DNA of 64,000 nucleotides, from contig CABUIO010000004.1 in NCBI GenBank assembly GCA_902491625.1, positions 62,001 to 126,000 on the forward strand. The letters run 5' to 3'. Shown here one piece after another: positions 57,320 to 64,000 of the stretch. The stretch's first letter is position 1, and each line of letters starts with the position of its first letter. The notes under the pieces were generated by a model that saw only the letters and a program-made list of their open reading frames with translations, made no database searches and was not told the origin of the DNA. The position numbers and the translations under genes are program-made. Source of the stretch: an uncultured Porphyromonadaceae bacterium (GTDB taxonomy: Bacteria; Bacteroidota; Bacteroidia; Bacteroidales; Muribaculaceae).

Positions 57320-58015
57320 ATGAAAAAGTATTTCGCTGAATTTCTTGGAACAATGTTCCTCGTGCTTCTTGCCTGCGGAAGCGCTGTATTTGCCGGTCCT
57401 GTCATCGGAGGTCTCGGCATCGGTCTGTGTTTCGGACTTGTGCTCGTCTGCCTTTGCTATGCTATCGGCGGCATTTCCGGATGTCACGTCAACCCTGCTG
57501 TGTCGTTTGCATTCTGGGTGTCCGGAAAGATGAAGACAGGAGAGTTTCTTGCCTACGTCTTCTCGCAGCTCCTCGGTGCGGCTGTGGGCGCCGGCTTCCT
57601 TTTCTGGGCCACCAACATGGATCCCGGATTTAATTTCGGTGGCACGACTCCCGGCGGTTTTGCACTTGCTACCAACGTACCCCAGCCGAACGTTTCCACC
57701 GGCATGGCTCTTCTTGTCGAGGGCCTGTTGACATTCTTCTTTGTGTTCGTCGTCCTTGGGGCGACATCCAAGATCGGCAACGCCTCGCTCGCCGGTGTGG
57801 CAATCGGTCTCGCCTTGGGACTTGTAAATATCGTCGGTATTCCGGTGGATAACTGCTCTGTCAATCCTGCACGTAGCTTTGGTCCCGCATTGTTCAATCC
57901 TGCCGCATTCCAGTATATATGGATCATGATCGTAGGTCCTCTGGCCGGTGCACTTCTCGCAGCCGTGGCATGGATGGGACTGATTCCGGCTTCGAAGGAA
58001 GCAACAGTGAAGTAA
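57320..58015 (+). CDS. Aquaporin (AqpZ-type MIP channel)
   Basis: The product has 231 residues from the ATG at 57320 (MKKYFAEFLGT); an in-frame ATG 12 bases upstream is also possible. Six membrane helices surround two NPA loops: CHVNPAVSF (NPA at 58-60) and NCSVNPARSFGP. The residues after the second NPA match water channels rather than glycerol facilitators, so water is the likely substrate. It stands alone, with a bidirectional hairpin at 58037-58069. Confidence 0.9.
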   Translation: MKKYFAEFLGTMFLVLLACGSAVFAGPVIGGLGIGLCFGLVLVCLCYAIGGISGCHVNPAVSFAFWVSGKMKTGEFLAYVFSQLLGAAVGAGFLFWATNMDPGFNFGGTTPGGFALATNVPQPNVSTGMALLVEGLLTFFFVFVVLGATSKIGNASLAGVAIGLALGLVNIVGIPVDNCSVNPARSFGPALFNPAAFQYIWIMIVGPLAGALLAAVAWMGLIPASKEATVK

Positions 58016-58036
58016 TGATCTTCAGAAAACCTATAG

Positions 58037-58074
58037 CGGCAGACCCAAAAATCAACGTCGGGTCTGCCGTTTCT
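58037..58074 (+). terminator. Hairpin between aquaporin and YgiQ genes
   Basis: CGGCAGACCC (58037-58046) and GGGTCTGCCG (58060-58069) form a perfect 10-bp stem followed by TTTCTT. It overlaps the last codons of the convergent ygiQ gene. Confidence 0.8.
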
Positions 58075-59980
58075 TATTATGTGTTGGCGACTGTCTGCTC
58101 TGAGTGGGATAGAGTCTGTCGATAAGGTCAGGACGGTTCAGGCTTCGTAGAGAAGAAATGATGGATTTTCGCTCCTGAGGTTCATACCAGAAGAAAAAAC
58201 GGCGTTGTGAGAGTTTCTGTTTCTCTGTCTTGGCGGTGAAGACCTTCTCGCCGGTGTAGGGATGGATGCCGGAATAATAGATCTCTGTGGCAAGAGTCAT
58301 CGGAGTGGGTGTGAAGTCCTGCACTTGCTCAAGACGGAAATCGAGCTCTTTGGTCTCGGCTGCGAGTTCCGCCATGTCCTCCTCGGTACAAGCAGGGTGG
58401 GAGCTGATGAAGTAAGGTATCAGTTGCTGCCTGAGTCCACACTCCTTATTCACTTTATCAAAAGTCCGCTTAAACTTGTGGAAGAGGGAGAACGAGGGCT
58501 TCCTCATGCAGTCGAGCACTCGGTCAGAGGTGTGTTCCGGAGCTACTTTAAGTCGGCCGCTCACATGCTTTTCTATCAGCTCACGGTTATACCGACGATT
58601 TATGCTGTCCACTTCCTCATGGCCCGATGGTGCCATCGAGAGGTCATAGCGCACTCCGCTGCCGATAAACGATTTTTTCACTCCGGGTAGATTGTCTACG
58701 GCATGGTAGATATCGAGCAGAGGCTTATGGTTGTTGTCAAGATTCGGACATGGCTTCGGATGGAGGCACGATGGTCTGGCGCACCGCTCGCAGATGGCGC
58801 GGTTGCGTCCGCCCATGGAATACATATTTGCGGAAGGCCCTCCCAGATCGCTTATGTATCCTTTGAAATCGGGCATTGAAATTATCTTTTTGGCTTCCTT
58901 CAGTATAGATTCCTTCGACCGTGAGGCAATGAATTTGCCCTGATGAGCCGAGATGGTGCAGAAAGCACAACCCCCGAAACATCCGCGGTGCATGCAGATA
59001 GAGTGGCGGATCATCTCGTAGGCAGGAATGGTCTTGCCGCGATAGCGGGGATGGGGCATTCGTGTGTAGGGGAGATCAAACGAGGCGTCGATCTCCTTTT
59101 GGGTCATGGGTGGATACATCGGATTGATCCTTACGATGCGTCCTGCCGTTGGCTGACAGATGATCTTGCCGTGCATCCTGTTGGATTCCTCCTCCACATG
59201 GCGGAAGTTGAGCGATTGAAGCTTTTTGTCACGAAGGCACTCCTCATAGCTTGAGAGTGTGATGACATTGTCGCCTTCGGGAATCTTATCCGTTAGGAAT
59301 GCAGTCTGCGGAATGTCGGTCATGTCGTCTATGGATTCACCGTTGTCGAGTCGCCGGGCAATCTCCAGAACTGTCTTTTCACCCATGCCGTAGACAAGCA
59401 TGTCCAAAGATGAATTGACAAGTATCGACGGCCGCAGCCGGTCCTGCCAGTAGTCGTAGTGACTGACGCGGCGGAGTGACGCCTCGATGCCTCCTCCGAC
59501 GACCGGAACGTCCGGGAAAAGTTCCTTAAGGATCTTGCTGTAGACTATCGTCGGATAGTCGGGGCGGGCGCCGTGTCTTCCTCCGGCCGTATAGGCATCG
59601 TCGTGGCGCAGGCGGCGGTTGGCAGTGTAATGGTTCACCATCGAATCCATCGCGCCGGGAGAAATGCCGAAAAACAGTCGCGGCCGTCCGAGTTTCTTGA
59701 AATCGCGGAGGTCATCGCGCCAGTTGGGCTGAGGCACGATGGCGACCTTGTAGCCAGCAGCTTCAAGCATCCTGCCGATGACAGCGGCGCCGAACGACGG
59801 ATGGTCTACGTAAGCGTCGCCGCTGAAGAGTATGACATCGAGCTGCGTCCATCCGCGGCGCTCCACTTCCTCTTTCGAAGTCGGCAGAAAGCTGTCGCGC
59901 GGTGGATAGATTGTATGAACAGTGGATGTCGAAGAACTTCGGCCACTGCGTTCTCCGGGAAACATCTTGCGTTTTTCCAT
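58052..59980 (-). CDS. ygiQ: YgiQ family radical SAM protein
   Basis: The product has 642 residues with the cluster motif CMHRGCFGGCAFC and the family strings PSFGAAVIGRMLEAAGY and GGGIEASLRR. YgiQ proteins are radical SAM enzymes of unknown reaction. The N-terminus has B12-binding-like character. It follows uvrB by 9 bases and is probably co-transcribed with it. The C-terminus is Lys/Arg-rich. Confidence 0.92.
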   Translation of the reverse strand: MEKRKMFPGERSGRSSSTSTVHTIYPPRDSFLPTSKEEVERRGWTQLDVILFSGDAYVDHPSFGAAVIGRMLEAAGYKVAIVPQPNWRDDLRDFKKLGRPRLFFGISPGAMDSMVNHYTANRRLRHDDAYTAGGRHGARPDYPTIVYSKILKELFPDVPVVGGGIEASLRRVSHYDYWQDRLRPSILVNSSLDMLVYGMGEKTVLEIARRLDNGESIDDMTDIPQTAFLTDKIPEGDNVITLSSYEECLRDKKLQSLNFRHVEEESNRMHGKIICQPTAGRIVRINPMYPPMTQKEIDASFDLPYTRMPHPRYRGKTIPAYEMIRHSICMHRGCFGGCAFCTISAHQGKFIASRSKESILKEAKKIISMPDFKGYISDLGGPSANMYSMGGRNRAICERCARPSCLHPKPCPNLDNNHKPLLDIYHAVDNLPGVKKSFIGSGVRYDLSMAPSGHEEVDSINRRYNRELIEKHVSGRLKVAPEHTSDRVLDCMRKPSFSLFHKFKRTFDKVNKECGLRQQLIPYFISSHPACTEEDMAELAAETKELDFRLEQVQDFTPTPMTLATEIYYSGIHPYTGEKVFTAKTEKQKLSQRRFFFWYEPQERKSIISSLRSLNRPDLIDRLYPTQSRQSPTHNKKRQTRR

Positions 59981-59989
59981 AGACAGTTT

Positions 59990-62113
59990 CTACGATTTGT
60001 ATTCCGGATCTTTCTTTTTCAGGACATCCTCCAAGGCAAGATATTCATCGCGCAGTCTCGCCGCCTCGATGAAGTCAAGGTTTTTTGCCGCCTTAACCAT
60101 ATCGGCCTTCAGCTTCTCGACATTGGCTCTGAGGGATTCCGTGTCGTTGACAATGTATTTTGTCAGCGGGTCTGCGGCAATGGAGAGTTCCTCATGCTCC
60201 TCTTCAAAGTATGGTCTCGGAACACTCTCGATTGCCGGGGTCTTTTTCTGAGACTTGGTTCCTGAAGTACGTTCCTGCTTGCCATGCTTCATCGTGTCAG
60301 CCTTATCAATTTCGTAAAGCTGCAGAAGATCCTCGGCTGAGGATGTCTTGACAATAGGAGTAGGGGTGATGTGGTGGGCATCGTTATATTCCTGCTGCTT
60401 CTTGCGGCGACGATTGGTCTCGTCGATTGTAAGCTGCATGGAGCGCGTGATGGTGTCGGCATACATTATCACCTTGCCGTTGACATTTCGTGCGGCTCGA
60501 CCTGCAGTCTGTGTGAGCGATCTCTCATTGCGCAGGAAGCCTTCCTTGTCAGCATCGAGAATCGCAACCAGCGACACCTGAGGAAGGTCAAGACCCTCGC
60601 GCAACAGATTGACACCAACAAGAACATCGTAGACTCCGGCACGCAGATCATCAAGAATCTTGATTCTGTCCAGAGTCTCCACTCCGCTGTGGATATAAGC
60701 AGTGCTTAGTCCCATCTTGCGGAGATATTCGTCGAGTTCCTCTGCCATTCGTTTGGTGAGTGTCGTGACAAGCACACGCTCGTCGCGCTCCTTGCGCAAC
60801 TGAATCTCCTCAATAAGATCATCGATCTGATTGAGCGACGGACGTACCTCTATTTCAGGATCAAGCAAGCCTGTGGGGCGGATGATCTGTTCGACAACTA
60901 CACCGCCGCTGCGTTCAAGCTCATAGTCAGCGGGAGTGGCGCTCACATACACGACCTGAGGCGTAAGGCGTTCGAATTCATCGAATTTGAGAGGACGGTT
61001 GTCTATCGCTGCCGGCAGACGGAATCCATATTCCACAAGATTCATCTTGCGGGAAAGGTCGCCGCCGTTCATGGCGCGTATCTGAGGAAGAGTGACGTGG
61101 CTCTCGTCTATAAAGGTGATGAAGTCCTTGGGAAAGTAGTCAAGCAGACAGAAAGGACGCATTCCCGGCTCGCGTCCGTCGAAATAGCGCGAATAATTTT
61201 CTATGCCGGAGCAGCTTCCCACCTCCTTAATCATCTCCATGTCATACGTGACACGAGTGGTAAGTCGTTCTGCCTCAAGCTCTCGCCCTTCCCGGCGGAA
61301 AAAGTCGGTCTGTGCGCCGAGATCCAGAGCGATATTGTCGAGTGCGGAGGCAGTACGTTCCTTTGATGTCACGAATATATTGGCAGGGTAGATCTTGAAA
61401 CCGTCAAATTCCTCAAGAACGCTCTGTGAAATCGGATCGATCGTCTGTATGCGTTCAATCTCGTCGCCCCAGAAGATGACGCGGAGCTGTATCTCCTCAA
61501 AAGACAGCATGATGTCTACCGTGTCCCCCTTGACTCTGAACTGTCCGCGCTGTGGATCGAGATCGCTTCGGCTGTAAAGCGACGAAACAAGCTGACGCAG
61601 GAAGGCGTTGCGGCTGATGCGTGTTCCGGCATGTATCTCTATGACGCTTTGGGCAAAATCCTGCGGATTGCCCATACCGTAGATGCAACTCACCGAACTG
61701 ATTACTATCACGTCGCGACGTCCCGAGAGTAGGGCGGCGGTAGTGCTGAGCCGAAGCTTGTCGATCTGCTCGTTGATCATCAGATCCTTCTCTATGTATT
61801 TGTCCTTTCCCGGGATATATGCCTCCGGCTGGTAATAATCGTAGTAGCTGACAAAATACTGCACCGAATTTTCCGGGAAGAAACTCTTGAATTCGGAATA
61901 CAACTGCGCGGCCAAAGTCTTGTTATGACTCAGAATAAGAGCCGGACGTTTAGCCTGCGCTATGACATTGGCCATCGTGAAAGTCTTTCCTGAGCCGGTG
62001 ACTCCTAAAAGCACCTGGGAATCCGCGCCATTGGCAAGGCCTTCGGAAAGTTGTCGGATGGCCTCCGGCTGATCGCCCGTAGGCTTATATTTGGAAGTAA
62101 GCTTGAAATCCAT
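59990..62113 (-). CDS. uvrB: Excinuclease ABC subunit B
   Basis: The product has 707 residues with Walker A (GVTGSGKTFTMANV), the beta-hairpin (YYDYYQPEAYIP) that inserts into DNA, DESHVT, helicase motif VI (QTAGRAARN) and a C-terminal UVR domain that binds UvrC (AAKNLDFIEAARLRDEY). It checks for bulky lesions in nucleotide excision repair. Its promoter is at 62137-62166. Confidence 0.97.
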   Translation of the reverse strand: MDFKLTSKYKPTGDQPEAIRQLSEGLANGADSQVLLGVTGSGKTFTMANVIAQAKRPALILSHNKTLAAQLYSEFKSFFPENSVQYFVSYYDYYQPEAYIPGKDKYIEKDLMINEQIDKLRLSTTAALLSGRRDVIVISSVSCIYGMGNPQDFAQSVIEIHAGTRISRNAFLRQLVSSLYSRSDLDPQRGQFRVKGDTVDIMLSFEEIQLRVIFWGDEIERIQTIDPISQSVLEEFDGFKIYPANIFVTSKERTASALDNIALDLGAQTDFFRREGRELEAERLTTRVTYDMEMIKEVGSCSGIENYSRYFDGREPGMRPFCLLDYFPKDFITFIDESHVTLPQIRAMNGGDLSRKMNLVEYGFRLPAAIDNRPLKFDEFERLTPQVVYVSATPADYELERSGGVVVEQIIRPTGLLDPEIEVRPSLNQIDDLIEEIQLRKERDERVLVTTLTKRMAEELDEYLRKMGLSTAYIHSGVETLDRIKILDDLRAGVYDVLVGVNLLREGLDLPQVSLVAILDADKEGFLRNERSLTQTAGRAARNVNGKVIMYADTITRSMQLTIDETNRRRKKQQEYNDAHHITPTPIVKTSSAEDLLQLYEIDKADTMKHGKQERTSGTKSQKKTPAIESVPRPYFEEEHEELSIAADPLTKYIVNDTESLRANVEKLKADMVKAAKNLDFIEAARLRDEYLALEDVLKKKDPEYKS

Positions 62114-62136
62114 CTTGCGTCTACGTAAGTATTACA

Positions 62137-62166
62137 CAAAGTTACGCTATTTCTCTCACAAATCAA
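62137..62166 (-). promoter_or_regulatory. Promoter of uvrB
   Basis: TAACTTTG at 62144-62137 and a TTG at 62166-62164 on the minus strand, 19 bases apart. I saw no LexA-like box beside it. Confidence 0.65.
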
Positions 62167-62189
62167 GCAGTATAAATGAAGGAGTTCTA

Positions 62190-62217
62190 AAATTAACGTT
62201 TATTTTGAAACGACCTC
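62190..62217 (+). mobile_element. Solitary MITE end of the A/B family
   Basis: The inverse of this stretch, GAGGTCGTTTCAAAATAAAC and eight more bases, matches the ends of elements A and B at about 24 of 28 positions. No partner end was found on either side within the window, so this is a remnant or a single-ended relic. It lies between the uvrB promoter and structured RNA 2. Confidence 0.55.
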
Positions 62218-62230
62218 TGAAAATAATTTC

Positions 62231-62238
62231 TAACTTTG
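62231..62238 (+). promoter_or_regulatory. -7 box of structured RNA 2
   Basis: TAACTTTG, 13 bases past the solitary MITE end, with no ATG frame until 62541. Confidence 0.5.
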
Positions 62239-62239
62239 C

Positions 62240-62535
62240 AACGCTCTGTGGCGATTGTCCCCAGATGCATTTTACATATTAAGGGAAGCGTTTTCGTTTC
62301 TATCCTACAGTTGAAAATCGCCAAATTTCAAAAATCAGAAGGATAGGACGGTCAAAGAACGCTCATGCTTGTCGTATATCCACTCCCCGACAAGGGGATC
62401 GAGATATCGGTAAAGGCGTGGGAGTGGACTGTCTGTTTCTGATAGGGCGTTTGGCGATGCCTCAACTGTAACGACAGAAAAGATCCTGCGCCATTTGTCG
62501 TGCGGTTGAGGAAGCGCCCTGACAGATCGACAAGC
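62240..62535 (+). ncRNA. Candidate structured RNA 2 ahead of the small HTH gene
   Basis: This stretch has dense nested helices. TGGCGATT (62249-62256) pairs with AATCGCCA (62316-62323). Inside it GGAAGCG/CGTTTCT closes a TTTT loop (62284-62301). TATCCT (62301-62306) can pair with AGGATA (62340-62345) as a pseudoknot. CCACTCCC (62380-62387) pairs with GGGAGTGG (62420-62427). A rod follows: CTGTC/GACAG, AGGGCG/CGCCCT, CCTCAAC/GTTGAGG and ACGACA/TGTCGT, nested from 62429 to 62525. It holds the box ACGCTCATGCTTG (62359-62371) shared with RNA 1. I know no matching RNA family. Confidence 0.55.
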
Positions 62536-62540
62536 AAACG

Positions 62541-62780
62541 ATGCATGTAGGCAAACTTATAAAGGATGTTTTTGACCGTCAGCCCAAAGGCTGCACGGCC
62601 GCGTGGCTTGCCTCCCGCCTCAACTGCGATCGCCGCAATGTATATAAGATTTTCTCTCGGCCATATATTGACACAGACATGCTGATGCGTGTCTCCAAAG
62701 CCCTTGACCACGACTTCTTTCTTGATCTTTCCGAATCGATGAAAACAGAACGCCATACAGATCCTCAGGAATTGGCGTGA
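62541..62780 (+). CDS. Small XRE-like HTH protein
   Basis: The product has 79 residues: MHVGKLIKDVFDRQ, AAWLASRLNCDRRNVYKIF and SKALDHDFFLDL form a single helix-turn-helix. Close relatives (one-domain, about 75-120 residues, starting MHxGKLIKxVF) are common in Bacteroidales and are annotated as DNA-binding; no target is known. It begins 15 bases after the rod of structured RNA 2, so it may be translated from that RNA. It is otherwise alone. Confidence 0.8.
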   Translation: MHVGKLIKDVFDRQPKGCTAAWLASRLNCDRRNVYKIFSRPYIDTDMLMRVSKALDHDFFLDLSESMKTERHTDPQELA

Positions 62781-62976
62781 ACTCATAGTTCTCTTTCTGC
62801 GCACTATCCGGGCGCTTAATATTTACAGTAATTGCATTTTTAGGTCGTAATTTTGCAGCGTGTAAAAAACATATCGCAACGTCAATATTCATTCCGTTAA
62901 TATGAACTACACGTTTTTTTTACATCTAAAATTAGGGCTTCGGCAACTATTTATTAATCAATCAAATATCAACAAC

Positions 62977-63657
62977 ATGAAGAGAATCACAATTTTAGGC
63001 GCAATGACATTAATGGCATTTACAGCTTTTGCTCAGCGCACAAATGATGTCGAGACATCGTCAATTTCAAACAATCACCTTTCAAACTACAATCTCATAG
63101 GCGTATCATACGACAATACTCATCTAGGAGGTAAAAACTATGGATATAGCGATGAAGAGTCTTTAAGTCTAAATGGTTTGGGTCTCGAATATATTCATGG
63201 CTTCGGACTTTCAAGATCATTACCTATGTACTTTGAAACAGGTCTAAAATGGGATATGGGGTTTGGAGCCTGGGAACCAAATGATTATGAAAAGAATTCT
63301 TACAAGATGATGCGTGTAAATGTTCCTGTAAGTTACGCTTGGCGTTTTAATTTCGGTAATGACTTCACATTAACCCCTTATGCGGGTCTTGATTTCCGTT
63401 TCAATGTTCTTGCCAAAAGCAAATTTGAAATGGAGGGAAATGAATATGATTGGATAAATCTCTTCGATAAAGAAAAGGTCGGAGAAAACAACACATGGAA
63501 CCGCTTTCAATTTGGTTGGCATGTCGGTGTACGGGCAGAATACAGTCACGTATTCCTTGGATTCAGCTATGGAACAGACTTTATAAAAGCATATTCGTAT
63601 AAAAAATCACAAGTAAGTACAGGTAATCTAGCCGTTACACTCGGATATAGATTTTAA
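62977..63657 (+). CDS. Outer-membrane beta-barrel protein
   Basis: The product has 226 residues from the ATG at 62977: signal peptide (1-19, ending FTAFAQ) and then about eight amphipathic strands of the porin-family/OmpW-like type, ending in Tyr-Arg-Phe (LGYRF). Strands such as GLEYIHGFGLSR and PYAGLDFRFNV alternate polar and aromatic residues. The role is unknown. A 15-bp perfect hairpin follows (63679-63715). Confidence 0.82.
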   Translation: MKRITILGAMTLMAFTAFAQRTNDVETSSISNNHLSNYNLIGVSYDNTHLGGKNYGYSDEESLSLNGLGLEYIHGFGLSRSLPMYFETGLKWDMGFGAWEPNDYEKNSYKMMRVNVPVSYAWRFNFGNDFTLTPYAGLDFRFNVLAKSKFEMEGNEYDWINLFDKEKVGENNTWNRFQFGWHVGVRAEYSHVFLGFSYGTDFIKAYSYKKSQVSTGNLAVTLGYRF

Positions 63658-63678
63658 AGAAAAAATTATTGTAATTGA

Positions 63679-63715
63679 AAGTTTGCAAGATGTCTTCGGA
63701 ACATCTTGCAAACTT
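63679..63715 (+). terminator. 15-bp perfect hairpin after the barrel gene
   Basis: AAGTTTGCAAGATGT (63679-63693) is the exact inverse of 63701-63715, with a TTCG-type loop. There is no strong T run, so it could be a processing site as well as a terminator. Confidence 0.65.
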
Positions 63716-63735
63716 ATTGCAAATGTTTAACAAAC

Positions 63736-64000
63736 GTGGAATATAGAAGATCAGATGGCCAAGGAATTTCAGTGGTAATTAATACATATAACGCAGCCGA
63801 ACATCTTGCCAAGGTGCTTGAATCTGTCAAAACATTTGATGAGATTGTCGTGTGCGATATGGAAAGCAAGGACGATACCTTAAGAATCGCACGGATGTAT
63901 GGTTGCAGAACTGTAACTTTTCCAAAAGGAAATTGTAATATCTGTGAACCGGCAAGGAATTTCGCAATTCAATCGGCAACCCATGATTGGGTGTTTGTGG
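63736..64000 (+). CDS. Glycosyltransferase family 2, N-terminal part (cut by window edge)
   Basis: From a GTG at 63736 the frame stays open to the window end (88 residues). ISVVINTYNAAEHLAKVLES, EIVVCDMESKDDT and CEPARNFAIQ follow the WaaE/KdtX type of GT2, which adds sugars to lipopolysaccharide core. No ATG is available in this frame, so GTG is the likely start. It would be transcribed from the barrel gene or a promoter of its own that I cannot see. Confidence 0.8.
   Translation, partial: MEYRRSDGQGISVVINTYNAAEHLAKVLESVKTFDEIVVCDMESKDDTLRIARMYGCRTVTFPKGNCNICEPARNFAIQSATHDWVFV

Noticed and set aside
62352..62804. 150-codon minus-strand frame over RNA 2 and the HTH gene
   Set aside because: It has no family features, and the HTH gene on the other strand is convincing.

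Overview
The window reads as chromosome of a Bacteroidales bacterium, most likely a Muribaculaceae-type gut commensal. Grounds: promoters carry the Bacteroidetes -7 box TAnnTTTG with a TTG/TTTG element about 19-20 bases upstream (well over ten seen). There are two proteins with C-terminal tails resembling type IX secretion sorting domains, a BspA-like leucine-rich-repeat protein, the large urocanate hydratase, a DUF1599-DoxX gene pair, lipoproteins, and strictly anaerobic genes (nrdD/nrdG, rubredoxin). Base composition is near even, except for a clearly AT-rich stretch at about 33.7-37.0 kb. No tRNA, rRNA, CRISPR array, integrase or transposase gene was seen.

Layout. 1-4.6 kb: histidine degradation (hutU, then ftcD running off the left edge) and a secreted S9 peptidase. 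4.7-11.3 kb: a tightly overlapping minus-strand envelope operon: DUF1599, DoxX/MauE fused to a C11 peptidase, a GT4 glycosyltransferase, a flippase-like membrane protein, kdsB and an NlpC/P60 lipoprotein. 11.4-16.9 kb: an EptA-like phosphoethanolamine transferase, an M13 peptidase, an alpha/beta hydrolase and thioredoxin. 17.1-30.2 kb: housekeeping genes (TPR protein, crcB, fur-like, purA, DUF1015, AddB-like nuclease, ROK kinase, isochorismate synthase, rimO, ftsY). 30.3-31.0 kb: a stand-alone S24 repressor.

31.0-37.8 kb is the accessory part: a membrane Ser/Thr kinase overlapping a small DNA-binding-like protein, a structured non-coding stretch with its own promoter, a lipoprotein, an AT-rich LRR protein and debris. 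It is bounded on the left by a short copy of the nrdG 3' end and on the right by three 126-bp tandem copies that end in nrdG itself, which looks like an integration scar. 37.8-43.4 kb: nrdG-nrdD under a palindrome-bearing promoter, a GT2, rubredoxin, and rpsF-rpsR-rplI. 43.7-47.3 kb: a large secreted GLUG-repeat protein. 47.6-53.5 kb: an RND efflux operon. 53.6-64 kb: an exported triple zinc-knuckle protein, a malic enzyme, an L,D-transpeptidase, an aquaporin, YgiQ, uvrB, a second structured RNA ahead of a small HTH gene, an outer-membrane barrel and the start of a glycosyltransferase.

Two MITE-like elements (about 325 bp, 33-bp terminal inverted repeats, 3-bp TTA/TAA target duplications) sit directly upstream of the DUF1015 gene and the malic enzyme; a solitary third end lies near uvrB. 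The best leads for undescribed biology are the nrdG-flanked kinase island, the two structured RNAs that share a 13-nt box, the DoxX-C11 fusion with an internal lipobox, and the triple zinc-knuckle exported protein.
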